DNA of 64,000 nucleotides from Bradyrhizobium sp. dw_411 (lineage in GTDB: Bacteria; Pseudomonadota; Alphaproteobacteria; Rhizobiales; Xanthobacteraceae), in contig NZ_JAAVUY010000024.1 in NCBI RefSeq assembly GCF_018449695.1, positions 24,922 through 88,921 on the forward strand, read 5' to 3'. Each line of letters begins with the position of its first letter. The first letter of the stretch is position 1. Under the pieces are notes generated by a model. That model had not been told where the DNA came from. It made no database searches and was given only the letters and a program-made list of their open reading frames with translations. Positions 1 to 8,076 of this stretch are shown piece by piece. The position numbers were made by a program, and so were the translations under genes.

Positions 1-622
1 AAAACAGGAAAGCGACAGGGATTGTCAGCAAGGATACAGCGCCAAGCGCGAGATACCCGGATCTCCATCCGAAGTCCGCGATGACGACGCCGAGCGTCAA
101 GGGAGCAAGCAGTGCTGCGAAAGCTGTCCCCGTCAACGCGAGGCCGAGTGCCTGACCGCGATTGCGCTCAAAAAACGTGCCGACGGCGCGGGTCCATACG
201 ATCCCGCTTGTTCCGACCGCACCAACAGACATCACAAACCAGATGCCGTAATAGAGCGTCAATGAAGCATTCATCGCTGCGAGTGCGCAAAAACCAAGCG
301 TCAGCGACATTAAAGAGGCAAGCGCGACGCGTCTAACGCCGAACCTGTCGCATAACCCGCCGATAAAGGGAGCCGCGCAAATCGTTGCCAGATTAATACA
401 AGTCGACGCGCCCGATATCTGTGCGCGCGTCCAACCCAGATCGGCGTGAAGCGGCGCCATGAACAGGCCGATCGTCAAGATAGGCAACCCAAGCAGACCA
501 ACACCAACGCCGAGCGCAGACGTCATGATGACGAGGCAGCCGTCGCGACCACCTTCCGCTACCAAACGATTTAAGAATTTTCCGATGTAGCCTGCGCGCG
601 CGATCCGAGATTCAGCATTCAC
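1..622 (-). CDS. MFS transporter, 3' end cut off by the window edge
   Basis: An open minus-strand frame runs from about 622 off the left edge (roughly 207 codons seen). The translation is strongly hydrophobic with several membrane helices and an MFS loop 2-3 signature (GGLCDRFGVRRV). It resembles oxalate/formate-antiporter-type or aromatic-acid-type MFS carriers of the inner membrane. I chose the GTG at 622 because a GGAG box lies 8 nt upstream (631-634). An in-frame ATG at 676 would be almost leaderless behind the promoter at 685-713. The gene is divergent from the UbiD gene and shares its regulatory gap, so it probably imports the substrate of this catabolic cluster. The substrate itself is not visible. 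Confidence 0.8.
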   Translation of the reverse strand, partial: MNAESRIARAGYIGKFLNRLVAEGGRDGCLVIMTSALGVGVGLLGLPILTIGLFMAPLHADLGWTRAQISGASTCINLATICAAPFIGGLCDRFGVRRVALASLMSLTLGFCALAAMNASLTLYYGIWFVMSVGAVGTSGIVWTRAVGTFFERNRGQALGLALTGTAFAALLAPLTLGVVIADFGWRSGYLALGAVSLLTIPVAFLF

Positions 623-680
623 CGCAGGTGCTCCAGCGCGAGGCGTCCGCTTTGCCGCCCTGTGTTCCCGGTACATATAT

Positions 681-713
681 ATACATATTGTAGTTATGTG
701 TTGGAGGTGTCAA
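681..713 (-). promoter_or_regulatory. Promoter with palindromic operator for the leftward MFS gene
   Basis: On the minus strand a perfect TTGACA (708-713) is followed after 17 bp by CAATAT (685-690). A palindromic element, CTACAATATGTAT (681-693), lies exactly over the -10. The same arrangement occurs upstream of the HpaB-type gene at 5338-5370, so both are probably controlled by one repressor. The promoter reading is inference from sequence alone. Confidence 0.6.
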
Positions 714-799
714 GCATCCGAACAATAGCTTCATCTTGTATGTATTGTGGACTTCGACATAAGGTCAGTTCAGCGACTATGCGTGCATTGGAGAGATAC

Positions 800-2230
800 G
801 TGGCCGTTCAATACCGCGATTTGCGAGAGTTTATCGAGCTGGTGGAAAAGCTGGGTGACCTGCGGAAAGTTCAGGGCGCGGCCCTCGCGTTCGAGATCGG
901 AGCCATCACGGAGGTCGCGGCCGGCAGCGAGAGTTGTCCTGCGCTTTTGTTCACCGACATCCCGGGTCAGCCCGCCGGGAACCGCATTTTTACCAACACC
1001 ACTGTCAGCGCGCGTCGCGCGGCGCTTGCCTTGGGCATCGATACGAATCTTCCGCCACTGCAGGCGCTCCAGGAGTGGAAACGAAAGCGCGTCGATCTGA
1101 AGCCGATCGCTCCGGAGCAGACCACGAACGCGCCGTACCTGGAAAACTCTTCAACCGGCGATGCCGTCGACCTGTCACTCTTTCCCGCGCCTATCTGGCA
1201 TAAGGACGATGGAGGTCCCTATATCGGTTCGGGTAGCGTGGTGATGACCCGCGATCCCGATACCGGATGGGTCAACTGCTCGATTTATCGCGTGCAGGTT
1301 CATTCCAGGGATCGCGTGACCGTGCAATTCGATCACAATGGCCGCCACGGGGCGATGATCTCAAAGAAATACTGGGACAGGGGGCAGGCTTGCCCAATCG
1401 CGATCATCAACGGCCAGGATCCTGCGCTGTTCATCGCCGGCTTCGAGTATCTGCCGGAGGGGGCCTCGGAGCTGGACTTTGCAGGCGCGATCAGGGGCGC
1501 GCCCGTCGAGGTCTGCGCAGGGCCAGTTACCGGGCTGCCGATTCCGGCGAGGGCGGAGATCGTGCTCGAGGGCATGCTGATGCCTTTCGCTGAAGAGAGC
1601 CTGCCGGAAGGACCCTTCGGCGAGTTCACAGGATATTACGCAGCCGAGAAGCGGCCTGCTCCCGTCATGCACGTCACGGCCACGCATCATCGCACCAACC
1701 CGATCCTGCTCGGTTCGCCTCCGCTGAAACCGCCCCGCTTCCATTTTGGTCTGCCGCTGCGTGCCGCCGGCATCTGGAGCAATCTCGAGGCGGTCGGTAT
1801 AGCGGACGTGGTTGGCGCCTGGCAGCACGTTTCCCAACTGATGATCGTCATTGCGCTGAAGCAACGTTATGCCGGCCACGCCAAACGCGCCGGCCTCGTC
1901 GCGGCTGCAAACAGCTATATGGGCCGGATCGTCGTTCTCGTGGACGATGATGTCGATCCGTCCAATCTGGCCGATGTGATGTGGGCCGTCACGACACGAG
2001 CTGAGCCGAGCGAAGACGTCGACATTATCCGCAATGCGTGGAGTTCCTCCCTTGATCCTCGAATTCCAGCCAGCCACCGCAGCATCGGTCTGACGTCGAA
2101 CTCCAAGATGATCATCGACGCCTGCATCCCGTTCCAGCACATTGAAACCTACCCGCGTACTTCGGCGCTCACCCTCGCAGATGCGCTCGAGATTCGCAGG
2201 CGCTGGGGACACGTGCTCGATCAAAGGTGA
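800..2230 (+). CDS. UbiD-family decarboxylase
   Basis: The 476-residue protein fits the UbiD family: non-oxidative decarboxylases or carboxylases of aromatic or unsaturated acids that use prenylated FMN. The conserved core is visible: WVNCSIYRVQVH (prFMN/metal region) and EGPFGEFTGYY around residues 270-280, which carries the catalytic glutamates (E270, E275 in this numbering). I prefer the GTG at 800 because GGAGAG lies just upstream and the N-terminus then begins VAVQYRDLREF, as in relatives; an in-frame ATG at 779 is the alternative. No UbiX-type prenyltransferase is in the window, so the cofactor must be made elsewhere. The neighbouring flavin monooxygenase and transporters suggest aromatic acid catabolism; the substrate is unknown. 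Confidence 0.85.
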   Translation: MAVQYRDLREFIELVEKLGDLRKVQGAALAFEIGAITEVAAGSESCPALLFTDIPGQPAGNRIFTNTTVSARRAALALGIDTNLPPLQALQEWKRKRVDLKPIAPEQTTNAPYLENSSTGDAVDLSLFPAPIWHKDDGGPYIGSGSVVMTRDPDTGWVNCSIYRVQVHSRDRVTVQFDHNGRHGAMISKKYWDRGQACPIAIINGQDPALFIAGFEYLPEGASELDFAGAIRGAPVEVCAGPVTGLPIPARAEIVLEGMLMPFAEESLPEGPFGEFTGYYAAEKRPAPVMHVTATHHRTNPILLGSPPLKPPRFHFGLPLRAAGIWSNLEAVGIADVVGAWQHVSQLMIVIALKQRYAGHAKRAGLVAAANSYMGRIVVLVDDDVDPSNLADVMWAVTTRAEPSEDVDIIRNAWSSSLDPRIPASHRSIGLTSNSKMIIDACIPFQHIETYPRTSALTLADALEIRRRWGHVLDQR

Positions 2231-2249
2231 TCCCAAAGACCCAGCTCGG

Positions 2250-2355
2250 CCTCATCCTGAGGAGCCGCCACTTGGCCGCGTCTCGAAGGATGGCTGCAGG
2301 TACGGTGCCAGATGGTTCGAGACGCGCGGCGCGCCGCGCTCCTCACCATGAGGGT
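2250..2355. repeat. Dispersed palindromic repeat pair (CCTCATCCTGAGGAGC family)
   Basis: Two half units face each other. The first begins CCTCATCCTGAGGAGC and ends GCGTCTCGAAGGATGG; the second, GGTTCGAGACGCGCGGC to CTCCTCACCATGAGGG, is its approximate reverse complement. The same two halves occur in the opposite order at 13459-13585. The pair lies between the convergent ends of the UbiD and MFS genes and could form a large stem-loop. It resembles REP-like intergenic repeats of Bradyrhizobium-type genomes. Confidence 0.75.
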
Positions 2356-2373
2356 TGCGTGTTCGCCGCTCGA

Positions 2374-3654
2374 TCAGAACTTTCTGATCAGCGGGATCAT
2401 CGCGGCCGACCCCAGGATCGTCGCGCCGACCAGCACCATCAGGCCGGCATCGAACGAGCCGGTGTGTGCGATCAGCGCGCCGATCGCGACCGGCGAGAGC
2501 GCACCGACGATATTTCCGATGCCGTTGAAAACGCCGACCCCCGATGCCACGGCGCGTGCCGGAATGATCTGGAGCGACAACGCGAACAATGGCGGCAGCG
2601 CCGAGCCCCAGAAGAACGCGCTGACGGCGATCAGGATCGCGGCCGTCTGGGCGTCCGACACCGCCGACACCGCGTACATCGCGACGCCTGCCGAGAACAA
2701 TCCGCCGAAGCAGATGGCGGCGCGCCGGCCGATTTTGTCCGACAAAGTGGCTGCGCCGACTTCGCCCAGGAACATCATGAAAAACGGCAGGAACGAATAG
2801 AGACTGGTCTGGCGGGGATCGAAGCCGCGCACCTTGATCAGATAGCTCGGCAGCCAGCTATTGAGCCCCCACAAATAAATCAGCGCGGCGGAATTGAAGA
2901 TCACGAGCATCCAGAATCGCCAGTCCCGGCAGTACAATCCGACCTGCGACAGATAGGACGACTGCGCCACTGGCGCGGGTGCTGTCGGCGCAATCGCACC
3001 AGGCGGCTGATCCCGCAGGAACATCAGCACCAGGGGAAGAATGATCAATCCATTGAGCACGGCGAGGAACATGAACGCCGACCGCCAGCCGAACGTCGTT
3101 TCCAGATAGATCATCAGGGGAAAACCGATCGCCGAGCCGAGCGGGCTGCCGATCATCCAGATCGAATTGGCGCGCGCCTGCTCGCGCTGTGGAAACCAGC
3201 GCTTGACGGTTGAGTTGGTGATCGCGAATTGCGGGCCTTCGGCGATCCCCAGCAAAATGCGCAGCGACAGCATGGTGGTGAACGAGCCCGCGCCCGCCAT
3301 CAGCGCCATGAACAGGCCCCAGAACGCCGTGCCGATCGCCAGCGAGCGGCGCAGCCCATAGAGATCGCCGACAAAACTGAGAAGCAGCCCCGAGCAGCCA
3401 TAGGCGAACACGAACGATGTCATCAAGAGGCCGAGCAGGGTCGGGTTGAAGCCCGTGCCCATCGCATTCTGGAAGTCGGTGTTGGTGAACAACACCGCGA
3501 CGCTGATGCGGTCGAAGAAGGCCGACAGAACCGCCAGGAACAGGATGAAGGCGATGACCCAGCGTCGCCGGGCCGCCGGCGCCTCCGCGACGGCCCCGGA
3601 TCGGGTGGCGGATGGTTCGAGTCTGTTGATCTCGGTCTCGGCGCTTATGGTCAT
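2374..3654 (-). CDS. MFS transporter, anion/aromatic acid type
   Basis: The 426-residue protein has the twelve-helix hydrophobicity pattern of MFS carriers, the loop motif GDLYGLRRS, and the helix-4/5 signature RILLGIAEGPQFA of the anion:cation symporter family (GudP, NicT, phthalate and tartrate carriers). The N-terminus is cytoplasmic and polar. The ATG at 3654 gives a normal family length; an upstream ATG would add 31 unlikely residues. It lies 105 bp downstream of the HpaB-type gene on the same strand and is probably cotranscribed with it. Its likely job is uptake of the organic anion degraded by this cluster. Confidence 0.85.
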   Translation of the reverse strand: MTISAETEINRLEPSATRSGAVAEAPAARRRWVIAFILFLAVLSAFFDRISVAVLFTNTDFQNAMGTGFNPTLLGLLMTSFVFAYGCSGLLLSFVGDLYGLRRSLAIGTAFWGLFMALMAGAGSFTTMLSLRILLGIAEGPQFAITNSTVKRWFPQREQARANSIWMIGSPLGSAIGFPLMIYLETTFGWRSAFMFLAVLNGLIILPLVLMFLRDQPPGAIAPTAPAPVAQSSYLSQVGLYCRDWRFWMLVIFNSAALIYLWGLNSWLPSYLIKVRGFDPRQTSLYSFLPFFMMFLGEVGAATLSDKIGRRAAICFGGLFSAGVAMYAVSAVSDAQTAAILIAVSAFFWGSALPPLFALSLQIIPARAVASGVGVFNGIGNIVGALSPVAIGALIAHTGSFDAGLMVLVGATILGSAAMIPLIRKF

Positions 3655-3718
3655 CTGGGCCCCCGTTGGCTGCTGTAAACGTGTGATCCTGTGCAGTTTG
3701 CAATCTTGTGAAGCTTGC

Positions 3719-3745
3719 GGCGCGGTGCCATGCATGCACCGCGCC
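3719..3745. terminator. Perfect hairpin between the HpaB-type gene and the MFS gene
   Basis: GGCGCGGTGC (3719-3728) pairs perfectly with GCACCGCGCC (3736-3745) around a 7-nt loop. There is no U-run on either side. It is more likely an intra-operon processing or attenuation structure than a strong intrinsic terminator. Confidence 0.45.
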
Positions 3746-3759
3746 AACTATCGTGCGCG

Positions 3760-5265
3760 TTATGATACCAGGGGATCAAGCGCCAGGGCCGCGTCGACCA
3801 GTCCGCCGGCGCGCTTGAAGTCGTAGGAGCGGTACATGTTGGTCTTCACCAGATAGGACGCGCCGCCGTAGAACTTCTCGTATTGCTGGTGGCGATTGCC
3901 GAATTCAGTGCCGATGAAGTCCCACGCCAGTCGCATCAGGCGGACGCGGTCGCGGGCCCCCATCTGGCCGGACACGAAGTAGCGCTCGATATCCTTGGCC
4001 GATTCCGGATTGTCGAAGTCTTTCGACGACGATGGCAGCGTGATCATCGCAGCACCGGTAAGTTCGCGCACGATGTCGATCATGTGCGGATTGATCTGGC
4101 CCTGCAGCGCCATCACCGCATAGAGCGCGGTCTTGGACGGCCACAATATGCCTTCCTCGTCGATCGGCGCCACGGTCTCGTGGGAATGCAGCATGTTCTC
4201 GACGATCGAGGCGTAGGCGGCCAGTTCTCCCATCTGCACCTGCACCGGCGGTGCGGCATCATTGCCGGTCGCCTCGTTCATGCGCTTGGCGAGACCGAGC
4301 AGAAAACGCAGCTTGGTCGCGTAACGGGACTGCGCCTGATGGTTGCCGTAGGAATGCGAGGGGGTCTGCCACCACTGCTGGAAGCACAATTCGGTGTTGC
4401 GGTAGATGAACACGCGCTCCCACGGCACATGAACGTTGTCGAGCACGACGAAGCAGTCGGTCTCATCGAAGCGGGTGGTCAGTGGATAGTCCTCCGCGAT
4501 CATGCCATCACGTGCGAAAGCGCGGCGCGAGTACAGTTTCACGCCGGGGGCGTCGAGCGGGATCGCGACGTTGATGGCGTAATTTTCATCGCCCGGCCGC
4601 AACGGATGGATGCAGCTTATCTGGACGTAATCCGCAAACACCGCGCCGGTCGCCAATTGCTGGCCGCCATGCACGACGATGCCGGAATCGGTCTCCTTGA
4701 TCACACCGGCATAGAGGGTCGGGTCGCTCTGCAGATGGGCCGGTTTGCTGCGGTCGATCTGCGGCGGCACGATCGCGTAGGTGACATATTTGTGGGTGTC
4801 GCGAATGTGCTTGTAGAAATTCACGATGTTGTCGGCATATCCGGCGCCGCCTTTGGCGAAGAATTGAGGCTTTGCGGCATAACCGGCAAAGAAATTACCG
4901 ACGTGATCGGGCGTGCGGCCCATCAAGCCGAACGTTTGTTCCGCCCATCCCTCGGCGGCGAGACGCTTGGCGCGCAGATCCGCATGGGTGCGCGGGATCT
5001 GGAAGCAGCGCCAGACCGGGCCGCCGGTGTCCGGCGAGGTGTAGGTCATGCGCTCGCGGTTTTCCGGCGCGGCCGCGTAGTCGAACAGCCTGGCGAAGGT
5101 TCGCGCACTGTTGCGAAATGCCGGATGGTTGGTCGGATCGCTGATCCGTTCGCCGTCGACGAAGACGGTGCGCTTGGTAGCGCGCAGATCGGCCAGAAAG
5201 CTCTCGCCTGTGCGCAGCGGCGTGGCGCCGCTTGCTTCCACTTTAGGGGATACCGTCACGTTCAT
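3760..5265 (-). CDS. HpaB-type FADH2-dependent aromatic monooxygenase
   Basis: The 501-residue protein matches the 4-hydroxyphenylacetate 3-hydroxylase (HpaB) large-component family in length and in sequence throughout, for example FFAGYAAKPQFF, GIVVHGGQQLATGAVFADY and NVHVPWERVFIYRN. Family members use reduced flavin from a separate reductase to hydroxylate phenols, chlorophenols, anthranilates or pyrroles. The reductase here is probably the gene at 6139-6663. The start at 5265 has a GGAGG box. A promoter with palindromic operator lies about 75 bp upstream. The substrate cannot be read from the sequence; the adjacent UbiD decarboxylase suggests a hydroxylated aromatic or heteroaromatic acid. 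Confidence 0.88.
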   Translation of the reverse strand: MNVTVSPKVEASGATPLRTGESFLADLRATKRTVFVDGERISDPTNHPAFRNSARTFARLFDYAAAPENRERMTYTSPDTGGPVWRCFQIPRTHADLRAKRLAAEGWAEQTFGLMGRTPDHVGNFFAGYAAKPQFFAKGGAGYADNIVNFYKHIRDTHKYVTYAIVPPQIDRSKPAHLQSDPTLYAGVIKETDSGIVVHGGQQLATGAVFADYVQISCIHPLRPGDENYAINVAIPLDAPGVKLYSRRAFARDGMIAEDYPLTTRFDETDCFVVLDNVHVPWERVFIYRNTELCFQQWWQTPSHSYGNHQAQSRYATKLRFLLGLAKRMNEATGNDAAPPVQVQMGELAAYASIVENMLHSHETVAPIDEEGILWPSKTALYAVMALQGQINPHMIDIVRELTGAAMITLPSSSKDFDNPESAKDIERYFVSGQMGARDRVRLMRLAWDFIGTEFGNRHQQYEKFYGGASYLVKTNMYRSYDFKRAGGLVDAALALDPLVS

Positions 5266-5337
5266 GTCGACCCTCCGCGTAAAGCGGCTTAAGAAGCCGG
5301 GCTGGCTCTCGCCGCGATGAATTGGTACATCTAATAT

Positions 5338-5370
5338 CTACATGCTGTAGCTAAATCCCGGAGTTGTCAA
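5338..5370 (-). promoter_or_regulatory. Promoter with palindromic operator for the HpaB-type gene
   Basis: On the minus strand TTGACA (5365-5370), a 17-bp spacer, then CAGCAT (5342-5347). The perfect inverted repeat CTACA-tgc-TGTAG (5338-5350) covers the -10. The position of the palindrome relative to the -35 is identical to that at 681-713, and further bases are shared downstream. The divergent MarR gene and the distal GntR gene are the obvious repressor candidates. Confidence 0.6.
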
Positions 5371-5549
5371 CGCTGATCTGCGCGTGATATTTCACCATGC
5401 AGCGCAAAAAGACGGCACCCTCTGGTCGGAAGGGATTCGATCTTCATGGCTCGGGCGTCAGCACGGTTTGAAGACGACACGGTCGAAAACGTGATGCCTG
5501 CGAACGACTTAGCCATGAATGATTGGTTCGGGAACGACTTGGGTCGAAA

Positions 5550-6254
5550 ATGAAGAAATCGAAAACCGCAAAAGCCTATCGGCCGCCTGTGACCATTTCG
5601 CGCAGTGAATTCCTGACGCAGGGCTCCGACGCCGAATTCCGCCTCAGCATCTATGCGATGGTGCAGAGCGTGAGCCGTCTGCTGGCCTGCCGGGACGCGT
5701 TCGGGCGCGAGCTCGAGCTGACGCCAAGCCAGTTCGTGGTGCTGATGGGGGTTGCCCACTGCCAGGGCACTGAGGGCGTCACCATCCGCGAACTTGCCGA
5801 TCATGTCGGGCTTGCTTCCACCCATGTGACGACCGAGGTCGGGCGCCTCGAACTGGCCGGCTTCCTGACCAAGCGGCCGAGCGCCAGCGACCGGCGCAGT
5901 GTGCGCGTCTCGCTGATGCCGCATGGCGAACAGGAGATCATCCGCGTCGCGCCGTTCGTGCGGCTGATCAATGACGCGCTGTTTAGAGACATCGACCCCG
6001 ACGCGCTTAAAGTCGCGCACCATGTCGCGCGGCAGTTGATTTTAAATTCCGAAACCGCGCTGGCGGAGGTGCGGCGGCATCATCTGGAGAAGTCGACCGC
6101 CAAGCCTTTTGGAGAACAGGCCTTTGGCGCGGAGCGCGTCACCAGCCGTGAAGCCAAACCTCGGTATCCGGCGGCGTCTCGATCGCCAGATCGGAATGAA
6201 GCCGGCGGTAGCGTCCGCCGTGGAAAAGCAAAGGCGTCGTCTCGGTCCGCGTAA
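5550..6254 (+). CDS. MarR-family transcriptional regulator
   Basis: A 234-residue protein. The winged-helix domain spans about residues 25-155, with the recognition region TIRELADHVGLASTHVTTEV and wing motif SDRRSVRVSL typical of MarR repressors of aromatic catabolism. I start at the ATG at 5550 (MKKSKTAK), since upstream codons look non-coding. The last 50 or so residues are a basic, low-complexity tail beyond the normal MarR length. Its coding sequence overlaps the 3' end of the convergent flavin reductase gene by 116 bp, so the tail may be a read-through extension with no function. It is divergent from the HpaB-type gene and is a likely regulator of it. Confidence 0.85.
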   Translation: MKKSKTAKAYRPPVTISRSEFLTQGSDAEFRLSIYAMVQSVSRLLACRDAFGRELELTPSQFVVLMGVAHCQGTEGVTIRELADHVGLASTHVTTEVGRLELAGFLTKRPSASDRRSVRVSLMPHGEQEIIRVAPFVRLINDALFRDIDPDALKVAHHVARQLILNSETALAEVRRHHLEKSTAKPFGEQAFGAERVTSREAKPRYPAASRSPDRNEAGGSVRRGKAKASSRSA

Positions 6255-6663
6255 AGGACAGCACGCGCCCGACCACGATCTCATGGTCGCCGCCTTCATA
6301 AAAGGCGTAGGTCTCGCATTCGAATGTCACGAGGCCGTCCCGGAGCAAGGGAACGCCGCTGGCGCCGCGCCGCGGAGCCAGCCCGTTCCATTTCTCCGGA
6401 CCGCCGCGCGCGAACCGGTTCGACATGTCGTTCTGGCTTTCGGCCAGCACTGTCACGCCGAAATGTTTGGCCTTCAGCCACAGCGGCAGGGTGAGGGCCG
6501 AGCGCGCGAGACTGAACAGGATCAGCGGTGGCGCCAGCGACACCGCATTGAAGGAGCTGACGGTCGACCCCAATAGCGTATTGTCGACTTCCGCGGTGAC
6601 CACGCAGACGCCGGTGGCGAACTGTCCGAGGGCATCGCGAAATTCCCGGTCCGTGAAACTCAT
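6139..6663 (-). CDS. HpaC-type flavin reductase
   Basis: The 174-residue protein is a flavin-reductase-domain protein (split-barrel FMN/FAD binding). It starts FTDREFRDALGQFATGVCVV and contains SSFNAVSLAPPLILFSL, both diagnostic of the HpaC/NtaB group. Such enzymes use NAD(P)H to supply free FADH2 to two-component monooxygenases. The HpaB-type oxygenase at 3760-5265 is the natural partner, although the two genes are separated by the MarR gene and lie in different transcription units. It is the last gene of a leftward operon beginning at 9446. Its 3' end overlaps the MarR gene tail to tail. Confidence 0.87.
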   Translation of the reverse strand: MSFTDREFRDALGQFATGVCVVTAEVDNTLLGSTVSSFNAVSLAPPLILFSLARSALTLPLWLKAKHFGVTVLAESQNDMSNRFARGGPEKWNGLAPRRGASGVPLLRDGLVTFECETYAFYEGGDHEIVVGRVLSFTRTETTPLLFHGGRYRRLHSDLAIETPPDTEVWLHGW

Positions 6664-6693
6664 GATGCCCTCCGTGGTTGGATGTCCCCTGGT

Positions 6694-7074
6694 TTATGCC
6701 GGATCGTAATAGTGAATCTCAAGCAGCAGGCAGCCATTCTTCGACAGGAACGGGCCATGATAGGCGCCGGGAGGCCGGCAGGCATAGGTGAAAGGCGCAA
6801 ACGCGTCGCCGCCCTGGCCCTTGGCGTCGTTGCCGACGGTGAGATCGCCCTGCACCAGGAAAACCTCTTCCCAATATTCATGCACGAAGGGAATGGTCGT
6901 GTAAGTGCCCGCATCGAAGTGAAGCAGACGGGTGCGGCTGCCGCGCTTGTTGGTTTCATCGAGTCCGCCGGACAGGATCTTCTGCTGGATGCCTGCGGGA
7001 TAGCCCGCGGGCACTTCCCAGCCCTTGTCCATGTCGAGCGTGTGGAATTCGTCGTGAAGTTTGTTGATGGCCAT
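6694..7074 (-). CDS. Cupin-domain protein
   Basis: The 126-residue protein is a small single-domain cupin. The core FVHEYWEEVFLVQGDLTVG and the later PGAYHGPF fit the two cupin motifs that hold a metal ion, though the first motif is not the full classical G(X)5HXH. In catabolic clusters such proteins act as dioxygenases, isomerases or sugar/ring-cleavage enzymes; the reaction here is not evident. It lies 62 bp after the NMT1-like gene and 30 bp before the flavin reductase gene, so it belongs to the same operon. Confidence 0.75.
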   Translation of the reverse strand: MAINKLHDEFHTLDMDKGWEVPAGYPAGIQQKILSGGLDETNKRGSRTRLLHFDAGTYTTIPFVHEYWEEVFLVQGDLTVGNDAKGQGGDAFAPFTYACRPPGAYHGPFLSKNGCLLLEIHYYDPA

Positions 7075-7136
7075 CGATCGATCTTTCCGAGAGAGGAGGA
7101 ATTGCAGGGCAGGCGTGTTGCCGGCCCAAATTGAAG

Positions 7137-8060
7137 TCAGGCTTTCCAGAGTTCGCTGAATTGCGTGGCGACAACGTCGGCGTAAGCCGGATGCCCGGTG
7201 AGAATGCCGGCATCGCGCGCGAACGCGTTCATGCCTTCGACGAATTCAGGAGATATCGTCGGGTCGTAATAGGGCAGGTCGCGCTTGATCAGGTCGACGA
7301 TCAGCTCGGTTTCCTGCGGGGGAAAGCGTTTTGCCGCGACCTGCTTGGCAAGGCCGGGATCGGCCTTGAGCGCGGCGTGCGCGGCCATCACGGCGCGGAC
7401 CGCACCGGCGGCGGCGGTCGGATGTTCCTTGATCAGGCGGTCGGTCGTCGCGATCGAGGCCATCGTGAAATTGAACGCGGCTTTCGGGCCGTCGCCGCGC
7501 CGCACGTCCAGCACCACGGTGCCGACGCCGCGCTGGACCGCGACTTCGGTTCCCATGCCGTTGGCCCAGAAGCCGTCGATCTTGCCCTCTTCAAGCGCCT
7601 TGGCCGCGGTGAGTCCAAAATTCACGCTGGCGCCGGTGGCGCCCGGCACCGGCGCGATCGTCACGCCGTTCTTCTCGGGATCGATGCCGGCTTCGACCAG
7701 CAGGCGGCGCAGACCCATCTCGACCCAGGGAGCTGCACCAATGCGGCGGCCCTTCACGATGTTGATGTCGCCGCGCTGCGCTTTCAGATCGGCGCGCATC
7801 ACCAGGAACCAGTACATCCCTTGCCCCTGCGCGCAGAGCAGCTTGCATCCCTTCCATTCCGGAAACGCCGCCAGCGCCGAATGCGCCGAGCCGCCGACGA
7901 ACTCGATCTCGCCGTCGCGCAGCGATCGGTAGCACTTGTCGACCGGAAAGATCAGCTCCAGCGAGACATCGAGGCCCTGCTTGGCAAACAGCCCGAGTTC
8001 GACCGCGGCGACCGCCGGGAAATAGGAATTGGAAATCAGATCGGGAATGGCCAGCTTCAT
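7137..8060 (-). CDS. NMT1/THI5-like binding-protein-fold protein without signal peptide
   Basis: The 307-residue protein begins directly with the mature fold (MKLAIPDLISNSYFPAVAAV), so there is no leader peptide and no lipobox. The rest fits NMT1/SsuA-like type-2 periplasmic-binding-protein domains (GDINIVKGRRIGAAP, KIDGFWANGMGTEVA). The ATG at 8060 is 16 bp after the GntR gene; frames further upstream only mirror that gene. No ABC permease or ATPase lies nearby. Cytosolic enzymes with this fold are known, for example 4,5-dihydroxyphthalate decarboxylase and MqnA/MqnD of the futalosine pathway. A catabolic enzyme role is therefore as plausible as ligand binding. Confidence 0.75.
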   Translation of the reverse strand: MKLAIPDLISNSYFPAVAAVELGLFAKQGLDVSLELIFPVDKCYRSLRDGEIEFVGGSAHSALAAFPEWKGCKLLCAQGQGMYWFLVMRADLKAQRGDINIVKGRRIGAAPWVEMGLRRLLVEAGIDPEKNGVTIAPVPGATGASVNFGLTAAKALEEGKIDGFWANGMGTEVAVQRGVGTVVLDVRRGDGPKAAFNFTMASIATTDRLIKEHPTAAAGAVRAVMAAHAALKADPGLAKQVAAKRFPPQETELIVDLIKRDLPYYDPTISPEFVEGMNAFARDAGILTGHPAYADVVATQFSELWKA

Positions 8061-8076
8061 GATTGATCGTTGTCCT

